Source: Cinnamomum chago
Lineage: Eukaryota; Streptophyta; Magnoliopsida; Laurales; Lauraceae
Length of the DNA: 64,000 bases
Assembly (NCBI GenBank): GCA_038049695.1
Contig: CP142455.1
Span: 28,619,501-28,683,500 of the forward strand
Direction of reading: 5' to 3'
Below are positions 1 to 8,591 of this stretch, in pieces (position 1 is the first letter of the stretch; each line of letters opens with the position of its first letter). The position numbers and the translations under genes are program-made. The notes under the pieces were generated by a model. It searched no databases, was not told the DNA's origin, and saw only the letters and a list, made by a program, of their open reading frames with translations.

Positions 1-274
1 GGGGTGAGTGGAGTAAATATCATGCAATTTGTTTGATCAATCCATGGTGGGCCTTAATGTAGAAATGAGTCAAATTGCAATCCATGGTGGGCCTTAATGT
101 AGAATTTCAGACGAAATTTCTAGTAAATTACTAGGGGGCGCACAATCGATTGATCCACTTCTTTTTTGAGAGAGGGGTGGGGCCCTTCTTTTTCACATTC
201 TTTTTTCTTTTCAGTAAAGCAAGAAGAAATTGTAAAAAATATAATATTTATATTAGTTACCTCATCTTCATTCT

Positions 275-3025
275 TCAAAACGATTGAAGGGACCTTGAAG
301 TAGAGGTATAATGACTGATCTGGGGAATATGCTGGAGATTTACGCCTCTATCTTGCCGAATCCTCCGCAAAAGTTCCCCCGACATGTCCCGTAGCCCGAG
401 TCTTTGAAGACTAGTAAGATATTGAATGCCCTCTGGTATGTTCTTCAACTCAGGGCAATCAATCAAATGTATGTTTCTAATGCAACTCAATGATTCCTCT
501 TCTATGAGTATCCTATCCAATCGAGGGAGTTGAGCAAATCTCAGCAACTTGAGTTTCAAGAATCTTCCACGACGGATGCATAACTCTTTCCCAACATATG
601 CATTTCTCAGAGAAAGGCGCAGGAGATTGGGCAATTCTTGGAGTAAAGTCAATGGATCTTCATTCAATTGAGACCAGTTTAACAACACTTTGGTGAGAGA
701 CTGAACGGATCTAATCCCAGGAGGCAGCATCTCTAGACGCCCAGATAACCGGAGAGTTTCAAGATACGTGGGAGGATGAAAATGAAACAAGGTATCCAAA
801 CGAAGCATTTCTTCTCCTCTTGTAGCCTTTACATGCAGCTTTACAAGGGATTTCAATTTCCCGAAGGAGACACATAGCTCTTCCCCATGAAAACTTTGTA
901 CGTCGTTAATTGTCAAATTTCTTAATTGAGTCAAGTTTCCAACTTTTCTAATAACTTCATCGTTTGCTCCAATGCATTGTAAAGATTGCAGGCAATTCAA
1001 ATCGCATATTCCGTTTGGAGCTTGTGCAAAATCATAATAGTCAAAGCCCATTGAACCATTATAACGATATGTATACAAATGTCGCAGTTTCTTTAACTTT
1101 TCTACCCCTTTAGGTAGAGTCTTTATTTCAGAATCCCTAATGTCCAAAGTCTGCAAGTTTTGAAACCTGACTATTGAATCTGGAAGCTTGTCCACATTTG
1201 TTTTCCTTAAACTCAAGTAGCGTAAATTAAATAATTCAATTAATTCATCTGGCACAGAGCCAATGGAAGAACCCTGTAGATCAAGCACTCTCAACAGTTT
1301 AATGCTTGACGCGATGCTATTCAAAGAAAGCGAAGGGATTTCTGGTGAGAAGAACATTAGGGAGCGAAGATGACAACTACTTGACTGAATGCTTCCAATG
1401 AAATTGGACAATGACAACCGCCGGGCTTCATTGTTCTGAATCTCCTCTGTAGCAACAAGTGCATCGCAAAATTTCTCTTCACGGGCGATTTCTAGAGCTA
1501 ACTCTCGAAATACATCATGCATTCGGACACATTTTCTTACTTTATAATGACCCGTCTCAACTTGAAGCAGGCTTCTACATGTGAGCTCTTTGATATATCC
1601 AGCAGCAACCTCCTCTAGGGTTAGTCTTCTATGCTCTTCTACCAAGCCTTCTGCAACCCATAACCTAATCAATCTGTTCTGTGAAATACTGTAATCTTCC
1701 GGGAAGAGAGTACAATATAAGAAACAACGTTGGAGGTAGTACGGCAAATCGTCATAGCTAAGCAACAGTATGTTCTTCATCGGTGCAAATTCCGAATTAC
1801 TGCTTAGTTGCGAACTAAGACTCTGCTCGACCTTCTTCCATTCCAAACAAGAGTCTCCTTTCTCCAGCATGAGCCGCCCAATTGCTATAATGGCTAGAGG
1901 TAGGCCCTCGCATTTTTGTACTAAGCTTTCTGCAAATGGCTTCAGCTCAGGAGGGCAGCTCTTGTTATGAAATGCATTGTTACAGAAGAGGACGAAAGCA
2001 TCCCCATAGCCTAGAGGCTCCAGGCGGAGAACATTTTCAACTCGGAATGATGATGAGACATCATCTTTCCGTGTTGTGATCAAGACTCTGCCCCCACATC
2101 CATTGTTTGGGAATGCAACATGTATGTCTTTCCAAAAATTAGATTCCCACACATCATCTAAAACAATCACATACCTTTTCTTCAGCAAATAATCGGTGAC
2201 CATCTGAACAAGACGGCCGGTGTTCATGTTGCTAAGGGTGGCATCCGGGACCGGCTCGTTGCAAGACTCATACAACTCCTTTATCAGGCTTCGTAAGACC
2301 TCGTCCAATATGTAGGACTGGGAGACGGTGATCCACGCATGGCAGTGGAAGTGTTTCTTCACTTTTGGGCTGTTATAAGTTTTTATAACAAGAGTCGTTT
2401 TGCCAAGGCCGCCCATTCCCACCACGGAGAGCACCACGCATTCTGGTTCATGATCTGTTAGCTTTCTGATTAGGAAATACCTGTTTTTCTCGATCCCAAC
2501 AAAGTGGTCGTCTGGGATGGAGTTTAGATATTCTCCAGAACGTTGCCACTTTTCACCGGATTCATTCACGGTCGTCTTGGATGTCGATCCGTGTTCAATT
2601 TGAAAGTTATATCGTTTGCTTCGCTCTGAAACTTGGCTAATCTTACATCTGACTGCTTGCAGCTTAGAGGCAATCTGGCGCTTGTAATAGTAACGCTTCA
2701 GGAGGTGAATCATTTTATAGAGAGATCTCCACAGCAGTCCTCCGCCTCCATCTTCATTGGCCTCGTCAATACATGCACATGAAAGACACATGTACTCGTC
2801 GATGATGTCCTCGACCTCGAAGGCCACTTGACTTACTTGCCCTACCCATATTTTCACTCCATCATCACTAATTTTTCTTCTATCTGCATCTTTCAAGAAG
2901 GAGCGCATGCTCTGTAGCTCCTGTTGGATTTCATCAATGCTGCTCACTTCTTGAAGAAGAGATGCTTCTTGCTGCAGAGCTGAACCGAGGGTTTGAAGCA
3001 AGAAATCCACACCACTCTCGGCCAT
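275..3025 (-). CDS. CC-NB-ARC-LRR disease resistance protein, RPM1-like (NLR-A)
   Basis: This is a predicted intracellular immune receptor of 916 residues in a single exon. The open frame extends upstream to 3055, but the codon there is TTG. The first ATG is at 3025 and gives the N-terminus MAESGVDFLL, typical of RPM1-like proteins, so I chose it. Visible domains are a coiled-coil region (about 1-170) with an EDVID-like motif (VEDIIDEY, about 71-78); P-loop GMGGLGKTT (203-211); RNBS-A (FHCHAWITVSQSY, about 226-238); kinase-2 YVIVLDDVW (285-293); RNBS-B GGRVLITTR (311-319); GLPLA (374-378); RNBS-D CFLYCTLFPEDY (434-445); MHD (502-504); and LRRs from about 575 to the end. All nucleotide-binding motifs are intact. 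From family knowledge it should bind ADP/ATP through NB-ARC and sense effectors or guarded host proteins. The effector is unknown. It is about 92% identical to NLR-B by eye. Confidence 0.95.
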   Translation of the reverse strand: MAESGVDFLLQTLGSALQQEASLLQEVSSIDEIQQELQSMRSFLKDADRRKISDDGVKIWVGQVSQVAFEVEDIIDEYMCLSCACIDEANEDGGGGLLWRSLYKMIHLLKRYYYKRQIASKLQAVRCKISQVSERSKRYNFQIEHGSTSKTTVNESGEKWQRSGEYLNSIPDDHFVGIEKNRYFLIRKLTDHEPECVVLSVVGMGGLGKTTLVIKTYNSPKVKKHFHCHAWITVSQSYILDEVLRSLIKELYESCNEPVPDATLSNMNTGRLVQMVTDYLLKKRYVIVLDDVWESNFWKDIHVAFPNNGCGGRVLITTRKDDVSSSFRVENVLRLEPLGYGDAFVLFCNNAFHNKSCPPELKPFAESLVQKCEGLPLAIIAIGRLMLEKGDSCLEWKKVEQSLSSQLSSNSEFAPMKNILLLSYDDLPYYLQRCFLYCTLFPEDYSISQNRLIRLWVAEGLVEEHRRLTLEEVAAGYIKELTCRSLLQVETGHYKVRKCVRMHDVFRELALEIAREEKFCDALVATEEIQNNEARRLSLSNFIGSIQSSSCHLRSLMFFSPEIPSLSLNSIASSIKLLRVLDLQGSSIGSVPDELIELFNLRYLSLRKTNVDKLPDSIVRFQNLQTLDIRDSEIKTLPKGVEKLKKLRHLYTYRYNGSMGFDYYDFAQAPNGICDLNCLQSLQCIGANDEVIRKVGNLTQLRNLTINDVQSFHGEELCVSFGKLKSLVKLHVKATRGEEMLRLDTLFHFHPPTYLETLRLSGRLEMLPPGIRSVQSLTKVLLNWSQLNEDPLTLLQELPNLLRLSLRNAYVGKELCIRRGRFLKLKLLRFAQLPRLDRILIEEESLSCIRNIHLIDCPELKNIPEGIQYLTSLQRLGLRDMSGELLRRIRQDRGVNLQHIPQISHYTSTSRSLQSF

Positions 3026-3148
3026 GTTTGTTTTCCTCTCACTTCTCTCTTCCAAGTTGAGATACAGCAGTTTTCTTAAACATGAAAGGGCTTTTGCTTC
3101 CCTAAAGCAACGTCATTTCTCCTGCTCATCAATGTTTGACTTGTATGT

Positions 3149-3182
3149 GACCATCTATTTTGGGTAGATGAGATGGACGGTC
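3149..3182. repeat. GACC...GGTC hairpin motif upstream of NLR-A
   Basis: A short imperfect inverted repeat has arms GACCATCTA and TGGACGGTC around a 16-nt loop. Close relatives lie at 3350-3386, 11322-11355, 55667-55703 and 55868-55905, all in NLR upstream sequence or its apparent relics. The 11322 copy has perfect ACCGTCCA / TGGACGGT arms. It could be a terminal-repeat footprint of an old transposon or a cis element; the sequence does not decide between them. Confidence 0.45.
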
Positions 3183-3385
3183 TAGAGCTGTCCTGTCTTT
3201 ATTGAAACTGTGGTGGGTTATGCACTACAGTTTCTGATTAGATTGAAAAGGAATTCTTCTTGGCTACTTGCATCATACACCCACCCTCTAGTACGACAAG
3301 CACAGCACGGCAGCTGAGAATTTATTAACTTTTCAATGCTTTTGAATGTGACCGTCCGTTTTAGAATAGATGAATGAGATGGACC

Positions 3386-3393
3386 CCTTTATA
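3386..3393 (-). promoter_or_regulatory. Candidate TATA box of NLR-A
   Basis: TATAAAGG on the minus strand lies about 360 nt upstream of the NLR-A ATG. The same octamer is at 55907-55914, about 360 nt upstream of the NLR-B ATG. Position and conservation are suggestive, but the whole flank is duplicated, so conservation alone is weak support. A transcript start was not visible. Confidence 0.25.
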
Positions 3394-3692
3394 GCTGTAT
3401 TTTTTTTTTTTTTTCAACTGGTACAAAAATTGCATTTTTAAAATTAAAATCCTTCTCAAAATTTTTTTTTTCTACCACATCCCTTGGTTGTAGTATTTCC
3501 TTTGGACTTAGAGAGAAACCCGTAAATTCCTCAACTTTCTGTTTCTAAAGAGCAGAGAACCGGATGTCGAGACCAAGACCTCTAACTCCAAAAGAGAGAG
3601 GAACCGCAGTTCTAATCATTCGGCCAACCCCTTAGTATTAAAATCCTTCTCCATTGGTTGTAAAGAGAATTGAAGTGGACGGCTACTTTAGG

Positions 3693-3985
3693 CCCATTTG
3701 GTATTTTACTATATTAGTAAAAGTCAAATAAAGTTTTCATTTTTCAAACAAGGAGTCACATAAATAACACTTTAATTTAAAATTTCCTTTCATCTATTCT
3801 CAAAAAAAAAAAAAAAGTCCATAACAACCCCCTTTCTCTGCTAAAAGAAAATAAAAAGCTCCACTTTTTTATATAAAAAGTCAAAAATTTTCATACTAAA
3901 TAATTAAAAATAAAATATCATCATAATCTTATTATATTTTATTCTCTCTTGTTTTGATGATTTACTATACTTTATTTTACATTTA
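3693..3985. mobile_element. MITE, family M1, member a (approximate ends)
   Basis: An AT-rich non-autonomous element related to five other copies in the window (5020-5290, 23140-23480, 37164-37474 in reverse orientation, and the duplicate copies near 56213 and 57610). The shared core contains AAAGTCAAAAA, then an A-rich segment with ATCATAA, then TATATTTTATT. The ends near the CATTTGGTATTTTACTA sequence are imperfectly inverted relative to the right end. Boundaries are approximate. Confidence 0.6.
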
Positions 3986-5019
3986 AAATTATCAATCCTG
4001 ATCATGTTAAAATGTACTTAATTTCTAAATCACCTCTTGCCAAATCAAAATTCCTTCTCTTGCTATTTTAAATTACAAAAGGCCCTCACTTTTAATATTA
4101 AAAAAAGTCAAAAAAAGGATACCCTCTCATGCTCTAATAAAGAAATTTAGTAGTAGAAATTTGAAATTGGTAGCTTTTGATTTAACTCCTAATTTCAACA
4201 TTTACTTCAATACACTTTACAAATAAATTACCCAAAGAGGGCAGGAATTGATAGCATGTGGGGTTACTAACCAACTGCTGTACCAGCCAATGTGCTCTTG
4301 TTCTCTATTCCTCATTCCATGCAATTTTACTGATTTAAGCAGAGGCACCTACAAACAGCAACTAAGCCTGGGGTTACTGTTCTCATCGACTTGCGGTACA
4401 TGTATTATTTATCATCAACTTTAGAATACTTAGATCGTGTTTCTTTACCAGAAATTCATGTTTAACGGGATTTTAAATTTCCCAAAGGTGTTCTCTTGGG
4501 GTGGAATTTCAGATTCTTTCTTTTAGTAGAGCATTTGAAATTCCAATAAAATACAAAGAGAGTAAAATTCTAAATACTCATTTGGAGCCTGCTGTTTACT
4601 AGAATTTTGACAAGAATTTATCTTGTTGAGATTTATTAAACATGATGTGACATCTTGTCACCTTGCATTTGTAAATGACATATTTTTTCGCAAGTATTTC
4701 AAAATTCGTGTCACCTAAAAGGTCTCAAATAGCCTTTAGAAATTCGGAAATCTCGATCCCTTTGAGTTTTTATGGAATTTTTTAATGCTCAAGCACAATG
4801 GAGCATTAATGAATTTACCAAAGAACCTGGAAATAAAATAAAGGAAAGACCAGGACGGTTGACCAATTCCTACTTTATGTTGCTGGTATAACATGAATTG
4901 ACAACCGATTTTGAGGGAGAAATTAGTTGCATTGGTGATATATTGTTTTACCAATTCCAGATCTAAAGCCCAAGTTGTCCATTGAATCTATTTTCATGCT
5001 CAGCTGGGAGTTTGGAAAT

Positions 5020-5290
5020 TAACTAATAAAGTTAAAGTGAAGTAAAGTCTTTATTATCCAGATAAGAAAAGATAAGGGATTATATCAAAAGTACACACAT
5101 CTAAAATTTCCTCCTTTAAAAAAATTTAGAAAAATAACATACTTTCTCCACTAAATGATAAAAAAATATCCTCATTATTCACAAAAAGATTACCTATCAA
5201 ACAACTAAAAACAAAAGATCATAACCCCCTATATTTTATTCTCTCTTGATTTGATGTTTCACCTCACTTTACTTCAATTCACGGTGATGC
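5020..5290. mobile_element. MITE, family M1, member b (approximate ends)
   Basis: Second member of the M1 family. It begins near AAAGTGAAGTAAAGTCTTTATT and ends near CACTTTACTTCAATTCACGG, an imperfect inverted pair (AAGTAAAGT / ACTTTACTT). The internal AAAAACAAAAGATCATAAC and TATATTTTATTCTCTCTTG segments match the other members. It is duplicated at 57610-57882. Confidence 0.6.
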
Positions 5291-5512
5291 AACCTCTAAA
5301 AAAAAAATTAAATAAATAAATCCTTGCAATCACTATTACGCACTAGATTGAACCGGCTAAAGCTGAAGGGGAAAAAATCATAGCACTTTTTCAAAATATA
5401 ATCAAAATTGTAGATATTTTCAAGATAAGGTGCTACTTTCGCATTTCTTAATGTTTTAGCCATAACAATTTCTTTGTTGAAGCTTCTATGATGCAAGGTG
5501 GGTTTGTAATAA

Positions 5513-5688
5513 ACCCCAAGGGGTGGCTCAGTTGGCAGAGGACCACGGTTTGCACACGAGGTTGTAGGTTCGAAACTACAGTACCACACTGAGGCTACAG
5601 GGGAGTTTACCCGGCTTCCCTTTGGGCTCAAAGGGATTAGTCCAGTGCAAAGAGTTGGGAACCCTCCGATAGCAAGAAAAAAAAACGT
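5513..5688 (+). mobile_element. tRNA-derived SINE with perfect 14-bp TSD
   Basis: The 5' part looks like a tRNA with an internal pol III promoter: A-box-like TGGCTCAGTTGG (5524-5535) and B-box-like GGTTCGAAACT (5567-5577). A GGGATTAGTCC segment, seen in many dicot Au-like SINEs, follows, and the element ends in an A-run (5677-5685). It is flanked by TGGGTTTGTAATAA at 5499-5512 and 5689-5702, a perfect target-site duplication. The target was itself a tandem of about 24 bp. The duplicate copy is at 58101-58276, so insertion predates the segmental duplication. Family name is not assigned. Confidence 0.85.
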
Positions 5689-5879
5689 TGGGTTTGTAAT
5701 AAGATGCAAGGTGGGTTTGTAATAAGAGACGTGAACATAAGTAAAACGACCGTGAATATGTGTAATATTTTTTTGGGGCGTTTGGTCGAAGGTCCCTTAA
5801 TGTATGACTTTATGGCAAACCATCCACATTTTAAACTCATGCAGCCAAAGGTCTCTCTCATACTTTCTCAAGCCTGAAA

Positions 5880-7140
5880 TGCCTAATTAACCCTTTCTTT
5901 AAATCATATCCCATGATTGGTGGGATATCCCATTAATAATGGTTAACTACCATTTAATTGCCCACGATTAATGGAATCTCATTAATGAGATTTTCAAATA
6001 AATTCTAAAAACACACAAGTAAATTTCAAAATAAAGCAAATAAATTTTAAAAAATACAATAACTTCAAAAAAGCAATAAATTTCAAAAGAACGCAGATAA
6101 ATTTAAAAAGATGCAAATAAGTTTCAAAAGATCCAAATAAATTTCAGAAAATGTAAATAAATTTCAAAAGACTCAAATGAATCTCAAAAGGTCCAAAGAA
6201 AATTAAAAAAATGCAAATAAATTTCAAAAGTCGTAAATGAATTTCAAAAGACCAAAATAAAATTCAAAAAACGCAAACACATTTGCCAAAACTAAGATAA
6301 GTCAATTTTCCAGATTTTTGAAAAAATTGCCAAAAATTCAAGTATTTTTGCATAAACTCATTTAAATTTAATTCAAAAAAAACAAATAAATTTCAAAAGA
6401 CAAATAAATTTCAAAAGACGCAAATAAAATTAAAAAACGCAAATAGATTTCAAAAAACGTAAATAAATTTGCTAAAAACTCAGATAAATTTGCCAAAAAC
6501 ACAGAGAAATATGACAAAAGACAAATAAATTTGAAAAAAACTCAAATAAATCTCACAAAAACTTAGATAAATTTGACAAAAACTCAGATAAATTTGACAA
6601 AACTCAGATAAATTTGAAAAAAGAGATAAATTTGCGTGGATTGGGTCAGCTTGACCCGACCCGACCTAGATCTAGAACAAAAGACCAAGAGAACTGGGTT
6701 GTCTTCTTCACGTTTTGGCTCTAGAATTAGGATCAGAACCAGTGCTCTTCCTCCTTCGGCCATGGCAGGGCGCGGCAGAAGCGGACATGGCTTCTTCGGA
6801 ATCTTCAGACGGCAATGGCAGGAGTCTTCTTCCTCCGTGACGCGCAATTCGGCATACCCAAGAATCCTCTCGTCTCTGGTCTTCTGCTTCAGTCGAAAAA
6901 GAACCCAGTTTTGTCCTGCATTTGGGCTCTTCTTCCTCTCCGACCACGCATGCTGCGGTGGATCAAACTTCCGGTCACAACAAGAACTTTCTTCTCCTAC
7001 AAACCAATCGCTTTGATACCAGTTTGTTTATGAAGGAGGGAGGAGCGAAGATCGAGAGGATTTAGGAAGGAGGGAGGAGGAAATATTTGGAATTTTAAAT
7101 TTCAAAATTTATGCCTAAAACTGTTGAAAGGGCAAATTAA
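5880..7140. repeat. A-rich quasi-tandem repeat with GC-rich core (family R1, copy 1)
   Basis: From about 5985 to 6640 the sequence is a degenerate array of units of about 17-22 nt of the form CAAATAAATTTCAAAAGA. It then switches abruptly to a GC-richer block (6640-7040), followed by a segment around 7085-7150 containing CAGTTGAAAGGGCAA-like sequence. The same architecture recurs at 58490-59770 (duplicate) and, rearranged, at 21800-23130. Open frames in the GC-rich core have gene-like codon composition but no recognisable domain. It could be an unclassified non-autonomous transposon that carries a captured host fragment; that is inference. Confidence 0.6.
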
Positions 7141-7248
7141 TCCTGAAATATGTGATCGTGTGGACGTAGGGACCTCAGAGTGCAAATTATCTAGTTGAGT
7201 GGACCAGAGCCCTTAAACAGAACTTGCATGAACCAGAGGCTAAATACA

Positions 7249-7326
7249 TTCCACTTTAGAAACCTTTCCCTAATTTACTCTGTTATATTCCACTTTAGGG
7301 ACCTTTCCCTAATTTACTCTGTTATA
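7249..7326. repeat. 39-bp VNTR, two units
   Basis: Two tandem 39-bp units starting TTCCACTTTAG and ending CTCTGTTATA, differing by two bases. The orthologous site in copy B (59850-59966) has three units, so the array changed length after the duplication. Confidence 0.9.
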
Positions 7327-8591
7327 TTTTGCTAAAGAGGCATATATTAATAGAAAGCAAGGAAACAGCCACAGTTCTACTATCATAATAACACATAAGA
7401 TAAAAGACACTGAAGCGACTACACTTGAGTAACAACCAACAGTAAATTAAACACAATCCTACTTCTTGCACCATAATGATGATTGAATTAAATTCTACCA
7501 TAATGATATGAACAAAAGACGAAAAAAAAAGGCCCAATTTTGATAAATATTTCATTTAGTCAAATTAGTTCTAGTAAATAGCAGTTTATCAATATTTCAT
7601 TTGAAAAATGGCTAAGCACAACTACAAGTCTATAGACTATATGCATCTTGTTATTGAAGAATTTCTACAAACACTTTATGAGCAATGTGATTTTTCAACA
7701 CTTTTTTCTTTTTTTTTTTTTTTTTTTTTGAAGAATAGTTTTCAACACTTGTGACAAAACAATGACTAAAGGTTTGGTAGGCATGTATAAGTCTACATGC
7801 ATCTACGATCTCATGCAAGTTTTTTAGAGCATTGTTAAGAAAGTTCACCCATCATGAATAACCAACTAGCAGTGTATACCCAACTCTAGAAATCAAATGA
7901 TATTGTCAAAAAAAAAAAAACCACATGCGATTCAACATTTTAAAATGGAACATGCAAACACCAAGTGCAAATGAAAATCAGAAAAGAGAACAGAAGATAG
8001 AGAATCAAACCCTGAAAGATTTGCAAGAAACGAGATTATGAAAGAATAAGCCTAGAAAGTAGATAGATTTTCCAAAGTTTTTTTGTTATAACAAGGCAGG
8101 ACGTATGGCACAACAGGGAGATGAGAGACACAGGCACAACAGAAAGATGAAATGCAGGGAGAAATGTTTTTTTGGGTAGGGTTGTGATTCATAGATTTGT
8201 TCAGTTTTTAGGCCTCTTTTATTATTTTTCAATATGTTTGAGGGGGATTCGAACCCAAAACCTATATTTGACAGAAATGCCCAAAATCACACTGTTTGCC
8301 GTTTGTTCTTTTAAATCCGATGTGTTTTGGTATTCACTTTTTCCCACCTCAACAAGTATTCAAATTTTGGTTTGAAAATAAGCCCATTTTCACACCATTT
8401 ACATATCTAATTTGCACACAAGATGCGTAAATAATTATAGACAAATATAACTAATGCGTAAATGTTACGCTTATGCTCCATTTACATATGTAAATGGGTG
8501 CAGACAAACAACCCATAAGGCACGCACTTGTTTTCATTTCTTTTTTTTTAGCATGGATCCCTTCCATCCCTTCTCCCTTTTCAAGAATGGA
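7327..8591. other. Noncoding part of duplication copy A
   Basis: No gene seen. Contains long T and A runs (around 7705-7730 and 7907-7920), short open frames without protein signatures, and the left 8445-8600 direct repeat whose second copy is at 10172-10330. Confidence 0.6.

Larger units (their letters stand above)
3056..5498. other. Upstream flank of NLR-A, noncoding
   Basis: No convincing gene is present. The stretch holds the NLR-A 5' region, two hairpin motifs (3149-3182 and 3350-3386), a TATA-like site, homopolymer T and A runs, and two MITEs listed separately. The sequence recurs at 55578-58086 as part of the segmental duplication. Short parts of it recur near 11.0-12.3 kb and 18.4-19.0 kb. 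The open frames here are short and AT-rich and show no protein signature. Confidence 0.7.

Noticed and set aside
1770..1970. Plus-strand ORF inside NLR-A (same at 54292-54492)
   Set aside because: Antisense shadow of the NB-ARC coding sequence.
5513..5590. Functional tRNA gene
   Set aside because: A and B boxes are present, but the cloverleaf does not close and the element has a SINE body, A tail and TSD.
5985..6640. CRISPR-like regular repeats
   Set aside because: Units are degenerate, A-rich and without distinct spacers, and the DNA is plant nuclear.
6636..7016. 126-codon ORF in the GC-rich repeat core
   Set aside because: The duplicate at 59219-59617 has in-frame and out-of-frame indels and the two strands both stay open; no recognisable domain. 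Kept only as a possible captured fragment.
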